A DNA stretch of 64,000 bases from an uncultured Mollicutes bacterium. GTDB lineage: Bacteria; Bacillota_I; Bacilli_A; RFN20; CAG-826. A program made the translations under genes and the position numbers. The DNA lies in contig CAMESA010000001.1 in the NCBI GenBank assembly GCA_945935945.1, positions 1-64,000 on the forward strand, written 5' to 3'. The notes beneath the pieces were generated by a model. It searched no databases. It had not been told where the DNA came from and saw nothing but the letters and a program-made list of their open reading frames with translations. Every line of letters starts with the position of its first letter. Position 1 is the stretch's first letter. Below, piece after piece: positions 23,283 to 31,488 of this stretch.

Positions 23283-24125
23283 ATGAACGAAAACAATTAC
23301 ATCAAAGTAAGTGACGAAGTATTAAATTTAATCAATTATGAAAATGCTTATGAGATACTTTTGGTTTTGAATATTTTAAAATTAGCAAAGCCTCATAAAA
23401 TGATTTGGGGAGAAACTTCATTTTTAACCACTCCATCAATTATTGTGAATGGAATCGCCAAACAAGAAGAACCTAGTAGAAAAATGCAAACTTCAATTTT
23501 AAATTCATTATTTAGTCTAAAAGACAAAGGACTTATCAATTTTGAAACTGAAAAATTAAACTGGACTGCTAGATTAAATATTGATTGTTCACATCTTTTA
23601 GAGCTAACAGATAACGCACCGATTGGAACGTGGGTAACTATATCATTGGACGAGCTCAAAGTATTATGCAACCAACCAATGAAAGGACAAGCCACTTTAA
23701 TCAAAAGCTATTTATATGTGTTATCTAGACTAAATACTCTTCTAGTGCAAGAATTAATTGAACACGAGGGAGAATTTACCTTATATGACTTTGAGCAAAA
23801 TGATAATTTCAATTTCACTTATATGTGTGACACTTTAGAATTTATGCGAGTGAGAAAGAATTACCGCATTGAGTGTGACGCTTGGATAAGTAAAAATCAC
23901 TTATCAGATACTCTAGGTGCTTTATGTGATATTGGATTACTCAAACGTGAACAACGTACAATGCCTAATGGAAGTAATAAGGCATTACTGACTAAACGTA
24001 TTTTCTACTATTTACCAATCATTGAAGAATGGAAGATGAAACAAGTGATTGATAGATACATAACACGAAGAAATTGGACACAAGTGAATGACAATACCTC
24101 TGAGAGCGATTCTTTTGACTTCTGA
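23283..24125 (+). CDS. Putative two-winged-helix replication/regulatory protein
   Basis: 280 residues from ATG 23283 after AAAGGAGAG. Two segments look like winged helices: residues ~45-115 ('KMQTSILNSLFSLKDKGLINFETEKL') and ~190-255 ('NHLSDTLGALCDIGLLKREQRT..SNKALLTKRIFYYLP'). Tandem winged helices with an upstream repeat region are typical of plasmid/phage replication initiators, but no signature of a named Rep family was recognised, so a transcriptional role is equally possible. Confidence 0.6.
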   Translation: MNENNYIKVSDEVLNLINYENAYEILLVLNILKLAKPHKMIWGETSFLTTPSIIVNGIAKQEEPSRKMQTSILNSLFSLKDKGLINFETEKLNWTARLNIDCSHLLELTDNAPIGTWVTISLDELKVLCNQPMKGQATLIKSYLYVLSRLNTLLVQELIEHEGEFTLYDFEQNDNFNFTYMCDTLEFMRVRKNYRIECDAWISKNHLSDTLGALCDIGLLKREQRTMPNGSNKALLTKRIFYYLPIIEEWKMKQVIDRYITRRNWTQVNDNTSESDSFDF

Positions 24126-24276
24126 GAGGTTTTGTTGTATTGTCTGATTCATTTATAGGGTAGAGTTTACAAACGCTCACACGAGCGATTAGGTGGGTTA
24201 TATTTGATGTGTAAAGTTTATTATATGCAACCCAAGTTTAATTTATGCAAAAAATAAAAAAATTTTGAAAGTTTGG

Positions 24277-24306
24277 TTTACTTTTCTCAACCCACGAGTA
24301 TATAAT
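24277..24306 (+). promoter_or_regulatory. Promoter for 83-residue gene and RNA polymerase gene
   Basis: TTTACT (24277-24282), 18-base spacer, TATAAT (24301-24306); probably drives the operon containing the YonO-like polymerase. Confidence 0.7.
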
Positions 24307-24363
24307 AACAAGTGTAAGGCAACGAAAGAGTTGCTAAATATAAATCAAGAGGAGAGAATACAT

Positions 24364-24615
24364 ATGAACAACACAATGAACATTTTAGAGACTATCACAG
24401 AAGAAATCAACTTAAAATTTGACGATTTAGCAATTGCCAAAGTGAAGGGTGAATACATTCATTTAATTTCACAAAACAGACGAGCTAAAGACTGTTGGGA
24501 GATGGAACAACAGATGGAAGAAATCTTTGAATATGTAATTGAGAAATTTGATGTGGAGTTAAATATTGTGAACTATGGACAATATACTTTAGTAGTTGAA
24601 GTTTATACATACTAG
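24364..24615 (+). CDS. Hypothetical 83-residue protein
   Basis: ATG 24364 after GAGGAGAGAA; a longer frame upstream crosses the promoter. Begins MNNTMNILETITEEINLKFD, mixed alpha/beta. Cotranscribed with the RNA polymerase gene 30 bases downstream. Function unknown. Confidence 0.7.
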   Translation: MNNTMNILETITEEINLKFDDLAIAKVKGEYIHLISQNRRAKDCWEMEQQMEEIFEYVIEKFDVELNIVNYGQYTLVVEVYTY

Positions 24616-24645
24616 AAAATTGAAGAGGGAAAAAGGAGAAAAGCA

Positions 24646-26274
24646 ATGAAGAGTTTGTTATCAAATCGTTACATCTGGAAAGTATGTTCAAAACGATTAG
24701 CTGACTCTAATTGGGATTTAACACTTACACGAAATGAAGCGTTAAAGAATAATGAGTTGGTTAGTTTAGCTAGTAGTACAACTTTAAGAATGATTGAATT
24801 ATTAAATGGTGAAGATTTTGCAGAGAAAGAAAAAGTAATCAGAGATTTAAAGATGGAGATTGGACAACTAAAGAAGTTGTCCAATAATCCAAAGAATCGT
24901 GAAAAGCTAATTAAGAAACAAACAGAATTAAACAATCTAGTGTTCATGGAAGATTACATGGCTATGGTTATGTCTAGTAAGAAACATTATGATCGAGCAG
25001 TTAAAGGATATGCAATCAACAACGTTGAGTATGTACGATTATTAGCCACAAGTGCAGGAGTTAAAAAAGATACAGTAATCTTCGTTAGTAAGAAGCACAA
25101 AGAGAAATTATTAGAATGGCTTAATGCTTATCGAGATGAAACAAAACAATTCATCTTAGCAAAGCTAGAAGCCTATATCTCATTGGCTTGTAGTGCTAGT
25201 ATCCCAGTATCAACTCCAAAGGGGATATTGGTTGTCCATGATGTTGAAACAAGATTTAAAGATAGTGTCTTGTTGGTCAATGGACTAGAAAGTAAATACC
25301 CAAAAGTTGAACAAGTAGATGACTACGAAACAATTCTTAATGCTTGTGATGGTTTGGGCTTAGTGTCACCTGAATTGTCAGAGCGTTGGGCAAAAGAATT
25401 AGAAGAAGATTATATCCCGAGTGGATTCTGTATTCGACAGGCATTTTGCAAGGGTATGGGATTTACGTTTGACTTCAAAGCATTTGCTCATGAAGTTGCT
25501 CAGAAAGAAGAGGTTGTTGATGTTTGGGGGCAAACCCATAATATCAACGACATTGAATTAGTATTGACTACTTCAATGATGAAATTATGGGATAGCTATT
25601 CAAGTATTGATGACTACATGGAGAAAACTCTTAAAGCTAAACATACATTTGCCATTACCAAAGTTACACCAGAAAAATTAGATAACGAACAATCTATGAA
25701 TTATCAATTTCTCCAATCGTTGCACTTGGATGATGAGGATATTTACAATCTAATTAAACCAACACTAGATGAATTTGACGATATACTAAACTATGATTAT
25801 CGTAAAGCTATTTTATATCTACGAGGTGTTGACTTAAAAGAGAAAACAATTCGTAATGATGTGGCAGATTACACAAGAGCATTGATGATTGATGAAGATA
25901 TGCTCAATGACCCCTATACATATAGTAAGATTAAAAACAACATCTCTAATCGAATTGATAGAGCAAAAATGGGTGTTATTAATGTTCATGGTAATTTTAG
26001 TGTGTTAAGTGGTGATCCTTATTGCTTGTGTCAAAATATGTTTGGGTTAGAAGTCACTGGTTTATTAAAACGTGGTGAGATTTATTCTAAATATTGGATT
26101 GACGAAGGTGTGGATGAGGTTGCTATGTTTAGAGCACCAACAACAAATAAAGAATCTAACTTAATACGAAAAGTTGTCAATACAGAAGAAATGCAAAAGT
26201 GGTACAAATATATGAATACAGTAACTATTCTAAATGCGTGGGATAATACGTGTGCAGCTTTAAATGGGGCGGAT
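24646..26274 (+). CDS. YonO-like single-subunit RNA polymerase, exon 1
   Basis: Starts at ATG 24646 after AAAAGGAG. The reading ends at a stop three bases past the splice site; joined to 26564-27670 the protein is 911 residues. Residues ~430-543 hold polymerase core elements ('RIDRAKMGVINVHGNFSVLSGDPY', 'KYWIDEGVDEVAMFRAPTTNKES') and the exon stops inside the catalytic motif, '..NTCAALNGAD'. YonO-type enzymes are DNA-dependent RNA polymerases with two double-psi beta-barrels in one chain, related to eukaryotic RNA-dependent RNA polymerases, and transcribe phage late genes without a sigma factor. Confidence 0.82.
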
Positions 26275-26563
26275 TAACTTAGGTTCGCTGTAAACCTTGT
26301 GAACCCTACCAGGGGTGTATAGCTAACGCTATGCTAACGATGGACACCCTAACGTAAAGACGAGGGCAATATCGTGCTAAGACGAATAAACGACATATTG
26401 TTAGTTCGTAAAGTGTAGAGACTATGGATGATGAATGTAATCCAGTACAATCACTATTGGTACGTGGTTGGAAGTGCAAGGCAACTTTTAAATAGTTGAA
26501 GAGATAGTCCAATCCGACTTCCTGGAGAAGTGTTAAAGTATTGGGAAACCAACGGTAAAAATG
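26275..26563 (+). ncRNA. Group I intron (289 nt, no ORF) in RNA polymerase gene
   Basis: Splicing after T26274 and after G26563 restores the frame and the motif A-D-F-D-G-D. The last exon base is T and the last intron base is G, as group I rules require. P7-like elements GAGACTAT (26418-26425) and GAGATAGTCC (26501-26510) are present in the usual order. No endonuclease ORF fits inside. Confidence 0.85.
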
Positions 26564-27670
26564 TTTGATGGTGACACAACAATGACAACAAATAATCCTT
26601 ACGTCATAAAAGGGGTTGAAAGAGACTCACTACCAATTGTGTGTGTTCAAGGTAGTGCCTCAAAGGAATCACCTACCGAAAAAGGATTTATTAAAGCAAA
26701 CAAAAACTCGTTTGGAAGTGATATTGGCTCAATCACCAATCGAGGAACTTCAATGTATGATATGTTGGCTAATTTTGAAAAAGGAAGCAAAGAATATAAT
26801 GAGTTGCTATATCGCCTGATTTGCATTCAAGATTACCAACAGAATAGTATTGACAAATCAAAAGGCTGTCTAGCTCGACCTATGCCCAAAGAGTGGTATG
26901 AGTGGAAACCAAACAAGGTATTAGAAGGAGATAGTGAGGAAATAATTAAAGAGAAAGAATTTAACCAAAAAATCCTTGCAGATAAAAAACCTTATTTCTT
27001 TATCTACAATTATCCGACCTTGAAAAAAGAATATCGAGATTATTTTAAACCTAATGACCAAACTTGTCGAGTTAAATTCGGGATTGGGCTTCAAGAGCTA
27101 ATGTTTAAAAAATATAAAACTGAACAAGAAATTAAATTTTTAGACAACTTCAAAAAAGAAGCACCAGTATCTATGGCAAACTCAACAATGAATAAAATTG
27201 CTTGGATCATTGAAGAACACTATATGAATACAAAATTTGATTTTCACATCGAAGATTTTGACTGTGAGAAGTTAAAGTCTGATGTTGAATATAGCATGAC
27301 AATGTATAATCGAGTTGCAAAGTTAAAAGAAGAATATGATCTGTCAGTAAAAGAATCAATTAAGGCAAGTATTAAAAATCGAGAACACTCGATAGATACC
27401 AATGAATTAAAAACTGTGCTACTAGATTACTTTAAAGAACAAGCATTTGAAATCTGTAACGATGAAAAAGTTTTATGTAATATTGTGGTTGATATGTGCT
27501 ACAAGAATTCCAACAAATCAAAACAATTTGCTTGGTCAATCTGTGGTGAGCAAATGATTGAAAATCTATTAAATCACCATAATAGAAAAATCAGTTATCC
27601 AACTCAAGATGAAAATGGCGATATTCAATATAAAGGTCTAAAATTTAAGATGGAGGAAATCGAAGTATGA
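26564..27670 (+). CDS. YonO-like single-subunit RNA polymerase, exon 2
   Basis: Begins with TTT at 26564, completing the Mg-binding DFDGD motif that continues 'FDGDTTMTTNNPYVIKG'. The remaining 369 residues contain 'SFGSDIGSITNRGTSMYDML' and a C-terminal helical region. Ends with TGA overlapping the ATG of the next gene, indicating translational coupling. An ATG at 26561 within the intron end could give an unspliced fragment but has no ribosome binding site. Confidence 0.82.
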   Translation, partial: FDGDTTMTTNNPYVIKGVERDSLPIVCVQGSASKESPTEKGFIKANKNSFGSDIGSITNRGTSMYDMLANFEKGSKEYNELLYRLICIQDYQQNSIDKSKGCLARPMPKEWYEWKPNKVLEGDSEEIIKEKEFNQKILADKKPYFFIYNYPTLKKEYRDYFKPNDQTCRVKFGIGLQELMFKKYKTEQEIKFLDNFKKEAPVSMANSTMNKIAWIIEEHYMNTKFDFHIEDFDCEKLKSDVEYSMTMYNRVAKLKEEYDLSVKESIKASIKNREHSIDTNELKTVLLDYFKEQAFEICNDEKVLCNIVVDMCYKNSNKSKQFAWSICGEQMIENLLNHHNRKISYPTQDENGDIQYKGLKFKMEEIEV

Positions 27671-28437
27671 AATTAATCCCTAATGAAGCAAGATATGCAG
27701 AGAAGTGTTTAAAATATAACAAGGTTGACAAAAGTAAACCTGCTAGGAGCATTCGAGTAGTCGCACGATACTTCTACTTAGTTCACTCAATGACTCTTGA
27801 TGAAGTCATGGAGAATATTAAAGGCTACATTGAGAATTGTGAAATCTCACATAAAGTATCAGATGATTTCTTAAAAGAGTATATTCCCAAAGTATTGAAC
27901 GAAGGAACACCTATGAATGAGATTGAGAGTATACATATCACAAAAGAGGAATTAGACACTATTCAAAGCAGTGGGTATAAAAAATCTTGGAGAAAAGTAT
28001 TGTTTACCATGTTGGTTCACTATCGAACTAAAATGGTTTGGAATGGAGTAGATAATTACAAAATCGAAAACAATGAGACTGAAATTATCAAAGATGCCCA
28101 TGTCACATTGTCAAGAGATAAAAGAATCGAAATGTGGCGACAAATGGAAAATGATGGTTTCATCACATTTGGGGTTGGTAAAGGAGCGTTAAAGCTCACT
28201 TTAAACTATATGAGTGATACGGATACATACAATAACTCAAATGCAATCGAGATTACAGACTTTGACGATTTCTATATGTACTATGAAGCATACGAAAAGA
28301 AAACCAAAGTTAAAGAATGTCAAGGTTGTGGCAAATTATTTATCCCAAAAGCCAATAAATCTCTATATTGCGACAGTTGCAAAGACATTCAATACAAGGA
28401 AAGACATAAGAAATATAATTCAACTAGACAAAACTAA
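27667..28437 (+). CDS. Hypothetical protein with C-terminal zinc ribbon
   Basis: 256 residues, ATG 27667 overlapping the polymerase stop (ATGA). The N-terminal ~210 residues are helical without recognised motifs; the C-terminus has 'CQGCGKLFIPK' and 'YCDSCKDIQY', a four-Cys zinc ribbon, then a basic tail. Coupling to the YonO-like polymerase suggests a role in phage transcription, which is inference. Confidence 0.7.
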   Translation: MKLIPNEARYAEKCLKYNKVDKSKPARSIRVVARYFYLVHSMTLDEVMENIKGYIENCEISHKVSDDFLKEYIPKVLNEGTPMNEIESIHITKEELDTIQSSGYKKSWRKVLFTMLVHYRTKMVWNGVDNYKIENNETEIIKDAHVTLSRDKRIEMWRQMENDGFITFGVGKGALKLTLNYMSDTDTYNNSNAIEITDFDDFYMYYEAYEKKTKVKECQGCGKLFIPKANKSLYCDSCKDIQYKERHKKYNSTRQN

Positions 28438-28470
28438 ACCATTTCATTTTTAAAAACGACAAATAGAAAT

Positions 28471-28510
28471 GCTCATAAACGTGGTAATATCAACGTTTGT
28501 GGGCATTTTT
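28471..28510 (+). terminator. Terminator after polymerase operon
   Basis: Twelve-base stem (two G-U pairs), arms 28471-28482 and 28493-28504, then a T-run. Related TGTGGTAATA...AACGTTT sequences follow the genes ending at 30693 and 36698. Confidence 0.75.
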
Positions 28511-28536
28511 GCTTAAAAAATTAGATTCTGATATTA

Positions 28537-28588
28537 GGGTAGAGAAGAGTAGAGGCGGTAGTCCTACCCATATCTACCCACTCCTCTC
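28537..28588 (+). other. Interleaved inverted repeats (possible pseudoknot) in 320-bp gene-free stretch
   Basis: GGGTAGA (28537-28543) pairs with TCTACCC (28573-28579), and the adjoining GAGAAGAGT (28542-28550) pairs with ACTCCTCTC (28580-28588); a GGTAG/CTACC hairpin lies between. The pairing order A-B-A'-B' is that of a pseudoknot. No ORF in 28438-28759. Confidence 0.5.
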
Positions 28589-28662
28589 ACGAAAACTCTT
28601 TACTACTGTTTACCGTTTTGTTTAACATTTTATTTCATTTTAACATGACTAACTCTCTCCTT

Positions 28663-28693
28663 AGACCAGTGGACTTTTACCATTGGTCTTTTA
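28663..28693 (+). terminator. Terminator-like hairpin without an upstream ORF
   Basis: Ten-base stem AGACCAGTGG / CCATTGGTCT and TTTT. It follows the interleaved repeats, so it may end a short non-coding RNA. Confidence 0.6.
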
Positions 28694-28734
28694 AACTAGA
28701 TGTCTAGTCCATCTCTCCACTAGACATCTAGTTT
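28693..28734 (+). repeat. Perfect 16-bp-arm inverted repeat before 186-residue gene
   Basis: Arms 28693-28708 and 28719-28734 are exactly complementary, with a ten-base loop. It ends 12 bases before the AAAGGAG site of the next gene, so could act as operator or translation-control hairpin. Confidence 0.75.
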
Positions 28735-28759
28735 AGAAGTTAAGAAAGGAGCAATCAAA

Positions 28760-29320
28760 ATGGCAAAGTTAGAAAACTCTTGTCCTCAAATTGAATTTGT
28801 TCGATTGTTAGCTTCTAAACTTAGTGTTACCTTAGAGGTAGCCGAGTTTATCTACAAAACATATGGAGTGGTGGGGCTTGAATTAATGCAACAATACGAT
28901 TCATTAAAAATCACACCCTATATCTTCCTAGAACGTAAACAATCACCTAGTCGTGAATTCTTCAACATTCATACTGGTGAATATGAAATGACGGAATCCA
29001 AAGATCGACTCTATGCAAGAGTGTCGCATACCAATAAAGAATTTGATAATGCTATGAGACATATCGAAGCATATGAAGAAATGTTGGCTCGTCAAGAAAT
29101 TTATGAAGCTCAGAAAGAGCAAGAGCGATTAGCTAGAGAGCAAGAGCTAGAAAAAGAGCGTAAGCGTGAAAAACGCAATCGTCAAGCTAGACAACGCAGA
29201 AAGAGAAAGAATCAACGTGCTAAACGCATGGCTATGGAGCGTTTAATCCACTATGAGATGATTTATCACAAAGAGGAGCAACGTAAATATAGTAAGGAAC
29301 TAGCTAAACGTAAAAAATAA
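28760..29320 (+). CDS. Hypothetical protein with basic coiled-coil tail
   Basis: 186 residues from ATG 28760 after GAAAGGAGC. The first ~75 residues are globular ('VTLEVAEFIYKTYGVVGLELM'), then a highly charged helix ('ERLAREQELEKERKREKRNRQARQRRKRK') that probably binds nucleic acid. Function unknown. Follows a large inverted repeat. Confidence 0.65.
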   Translation: MAKLENSCPQIEFVRLLASKLSVTLEVAEFIYKTYGVVGLELMQQYDSLKITPYIFLERKQSPSREFFNIHTGEYEMTESKDRLYARVSHTNKEFDNAMRHIEAYEEMLARQEIYEAQKEQERLAREQELEKERKREKRNRQARQRRKRKNQRAKRMAMERLIHYEMIYHKEEQRKYSKELAKRKK

Positions 29321-29344
29321 TTTGAATACAAGGAGAATTTGAAG

Positions 29345-29584
29345 ATGGCTAAGAAATCAACATTAATCAAAAAGACAGATTCAAAGAAAGTTGAATTTGT
29401 TGTAACTGGAAAATTACAAATTGATGACGAAACAGGTCGTATCACAGTTGAAACAACTGATTATGGAATTGTTGAATTAGAGCCTGTTATTTATGAATTA
29501 GAATTAGCTAATCAAGTCGTTGAATTGAAGATTCTTTTAAAAGATGAATTAGTTGATGACATTGATTATTTAGAATTAGCTTAA
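29345..29584 (+). CDS. Hypothetical 79-residue protein
   Basis: ATG 29345 after AAGGAGAATTTG; an in-frame TTG two codons earlier is less likely. Small beta-rich, acidic protein (MAKKSTLIKKTDSKKVEFVV). Function unknown; followed by a strong terminator. Confidence 0.7.
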   Translation: MAKKSTLIKKTDSKKVEFVVTGKLQIDDETGRITVETTDYGIVELEPVIYELELANQVVELKILLKDELVDDIDYLELA

Positions 29585-29604
29585 TTTTTATAAACGCAAA
29601 CATT

Positions 29605-29627
29605 AGACCTCTTAGGAGGTCTTTTTA
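29605..29627 (+). terminator. Terminator
   Basis: Seven-base stem AGACCTC / GAGGTCT and T5. Confidence 0.85.
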
Positions 29628-29674
29628 TTATATTCATGCATTATTCACAATGCACAACCCTAGCACCTATGTTG

Positions 29675-29774
29675 GTGTTAGTAGTAACAATGTCATGGGT
29701 TTTCTATACCTCTCTCTTTGGCAACATGACATTGTTACTACTAACACTAAATTCTCTTGCCAAAGAGAGAGGTA
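29675..29774 (+). promoter_or_regulatory. Giant A-B-A'-B' inverted repeats (pseudoknot-type leader), module 1
   Basis: Arm A 29675-29697 is perfectly complementary over 23 bases to A' 29725-29747. Arm B 29707-29723 is perfectly complementary over 17 bases to B' 29758-29774. B lies between A and A', and B' outside, so the RNA can form an H-type pseudoknot or switch between two very stable hairpins. It ends 22 bases before the start codon of the winged-helix gene. Confidence 0.85.
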
Positions 29775-29796
29775 GTTAGTAGAAAGGAAGTGCGTT

Positions 29797-30693
29797 GTGA
29801 ATAATAAGAAGCACATAATGGTCAGATTCGATGAAGATGGTAACATTATAAGTTCAGACACAATAGGAGAATTTGATTCAGTTAAATATGTAAAACCTCC
29901 AAAAGAAGGAAGTAAAGACTATTTGACTTACAAAAAGAGTCAAGACAAATTGGGTAAACTAACTGATGAGTTGGGAGGGTTCTACATGTTGTACTATAAT
30001 GAAAAGCTATTTGACAATAAGGTTGACGATAAACATATTTGTCGAATCATCTTTTTAGCAACCTTCTTAGAATATGACACAAATAAATTGGTCACTAAGC
30101 AAGGTAGGGCTAATGTTAATTTAACAGAGAAAGAAGTCAAACGTGAATTATCACTAGATAACAAAACCTACAAATCATTCAAAGAAGAAATGATTAGCAA
30201 TAAAATAATGATGATTACAGATGGCGGAATCTATCTTTCTCAAGAGTATTTCAAAAAGGGAAAAGTACCAAAAGATGGTCGCAATTTCTCTCGTGTGTAT
30301 GTTGATACAATCAGAGAATTGTACCGTCAAGTGAGTGGTCGTCAACACAAGACGCTTTCACATCTATTTAGATTATTACCTTTCTGCGACTTTGAATACA
30401 ATGTAATTTCTAGTTGTCCAAACACAAATGAAGCAATGAGGAATACTTTGACTAGAGAAGATATTGCTAATTTACTTTCTATTGATTTCAATGCCTACAA
30501 GAAAGTTGAATCTGGTCTTATGAATTTAAAAGTGACTCTCATGGGTGAAGAATATTATGTCATGGGATCAGTTACTTTTGGCAGAGGAAGAACAAAGAAA
30601 CGTTTTTATGTGATTAACCCACTAATTTACAATAGTGGTGACAATTTTGATAATCTTCGTTCAATTTGGCTAGAGCTATTGGTGGATAGATAG
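29797..30693 (+). CDS. Winged-helix phage protein, module 1 (replication or regulation)
   Basis: 298 residues from GTG 29797 with AAAGGAAG upstream. Core shared with the 35769 gene: 'LGGFYMLYYNEKLF', 'CRIIFLATFLEYDTNKLV', a helix-turn-helix around 'LTEKEVKRELSLDNKTYKSFKEEMISNKIM', then 'FSRVYVDTIRELYRQVSGRQHKTLSHLFRLLPF' and 'KKRFYVINPLIYNSG'. Layout resembles RepL-like plasmid initiators and phage winged-helix regulators; family not certain. Preceded by an interleaved inverted-repeat leader and followed by 32-bp-spaced direct repeats. Confidence 0.7.
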   Translation: MNNKKHIMVRFDEDGNIISSDTIGEFDSVKYVKPPKEGSKDYLTYKKSQDKLGKLTDELGGFYMLYYNEKLFDNKVDDKHICRIIFLATFLEYDTNKLVTKQGRANVNLTEKEVKRELSLDNKTYKSFKEEMISNKIMMITDGGIYLSQEYFKKGKVPKDGRNFSRVYVDTIRELYRQVSGRQHKTLSHLFRLLPFCDFEYNVISSCPNTNEAMRNTLTREDIANLLSIDFNAYKKVESGLMNLKVTLMGEEYYVMGSVTFGRGRTKKRFYVINPLIYNSGDNFDNLRSIWLELLVDR

Positions 30694-30767
30694 ACAATAT
30701 ATATAGAGTATTAATTCAACAAAATGTGGTAATAACAACGTTTAAAGGCATTTTTTAAGACAAATGT

Positions 30768-30823
30768 GAGGGAAAAAACTACCCTTTTTTGCATAAAAAG
30801 AGGGAAAAAACTACCCTTTTTTG
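30768..30823 (+). repeat. Two identical 24-bp repeats spaced 32 bp, module 1
   Basis: 30768-30791 and 30800-30823 are identical; each contains GAGGG-A6-CTACCC-T6-G. Further G-rich/C-rich variants follow to about 30,900. Lies between the winged-helix gene and the promoter at 30942; likely binding sites (iterons) of a protein spanning three helical turns. Confidence 0.8.
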
Positions 30824-30941
30824 TAATTTCGCCCAATTTTAGGGGTTGGGTAAAAACGTGACACTCGCTGCACATTAGTGGTAAAAAATCTTACTGCCCC
30901 TTTGCAACGCAAAATTAACTTAACTTTTATCAGCTAGTTGG

Positions 30942-30970
30942 TTGACTTTTATAAACCTAATGTATATAAT
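30942..30970 (+). promoter_or_regulatory. Promoter for 31009-31488 genes (and possibly the large RNA)
   Basis: TTGACT (30942-30947), 17-base spacer starting TTTATAAAC, TATAAT (30965-30970). Confidence 0.85.
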
Positions 30971-31008
30971 ACTAAACGTAAGATAACTTAATCAAAGGAG
31001 AGAAAAGT

Positions 31009-31260
31009 ATGAAAGACTTAGCATTAACATTTGAAGTATTAAGTGAATCAGATTTAGCTTTCAATGTGGTTGATATTTCAGCACAAGAGCAAATATTAGT
31101 TGTTGGTGATGTTGAAACAATCGTATCCCACATTGTAGAGCAATACATAGTGAGTAAGGTTAAAATTTGGATTGCTAAGACAGACTTAGGTCGATTAATT
31201 GGTCAATCTATTGAGCAACAAGGATATACAGTTGAGTATTTGACTTTATACTTTGAGTAG
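31009..31260 (+). CDS. Hypothetical 83-residue protein
   Basis: ATG 31009 after AAAGGAGAG. Acidic alpha/beta protein beginning MKDLALTFEVLSESDLAFNV. Cotranscribed with the next gene 12 bases downstream. Function unknown. Confidence 0.7.
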   Translation: MKDLALTFEVLSESDLAFNVVDISAQEQILVVGDVETIVSHIVEQYIVSKVKIWIAKTDLGRLIGQSIEQQGYTVEYLTLYFE

Positions 31261-31272
31261 AGGTGGATAGAC

Positions 31273-31488
31273 ATGGAAAGAAAAGATGACACAACTTCAT
31301 ATGAAAAGTTGGTAGGTCACATAAAGTATAAAGGTTGGTCTATTGTTGAAGAGTATGAAATTGGCGAAGGTAAATTCTCGATCGAAGATATAAAAAGAGC
31401 TGTTTACAATAATGAAGAAGTTGAGTCTGCTGAAATTATCAAATTAACAATATCTCATTGCTCAGAGGTTGTTGAGAAAATCAAATAG
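31273..31488 (+). CDS. Hypothetical 71-residue protein
   Basis: ATG 31273 after AGAGGTGG. Helical, charged (MERKDDTTSYEKLVGHIKYK). Its stop codon is immediately followed by the long structured non-coding stretch. Function unknown. Confidence 0.65.
   Translation: MERKDDTTSYEKLVGHIKYKGWSIVEEYEIGEGKFSIEDIKRAVYNNEEVESAEIIKLTISHCSEVVEKIK

Noticed and set aside
26306..26512. 68-residue minus-strand ORF within the polymerase intron
   Set aside because: Antisense, no ribosome binding site, no endonuclease motif; the intron is explained without it.
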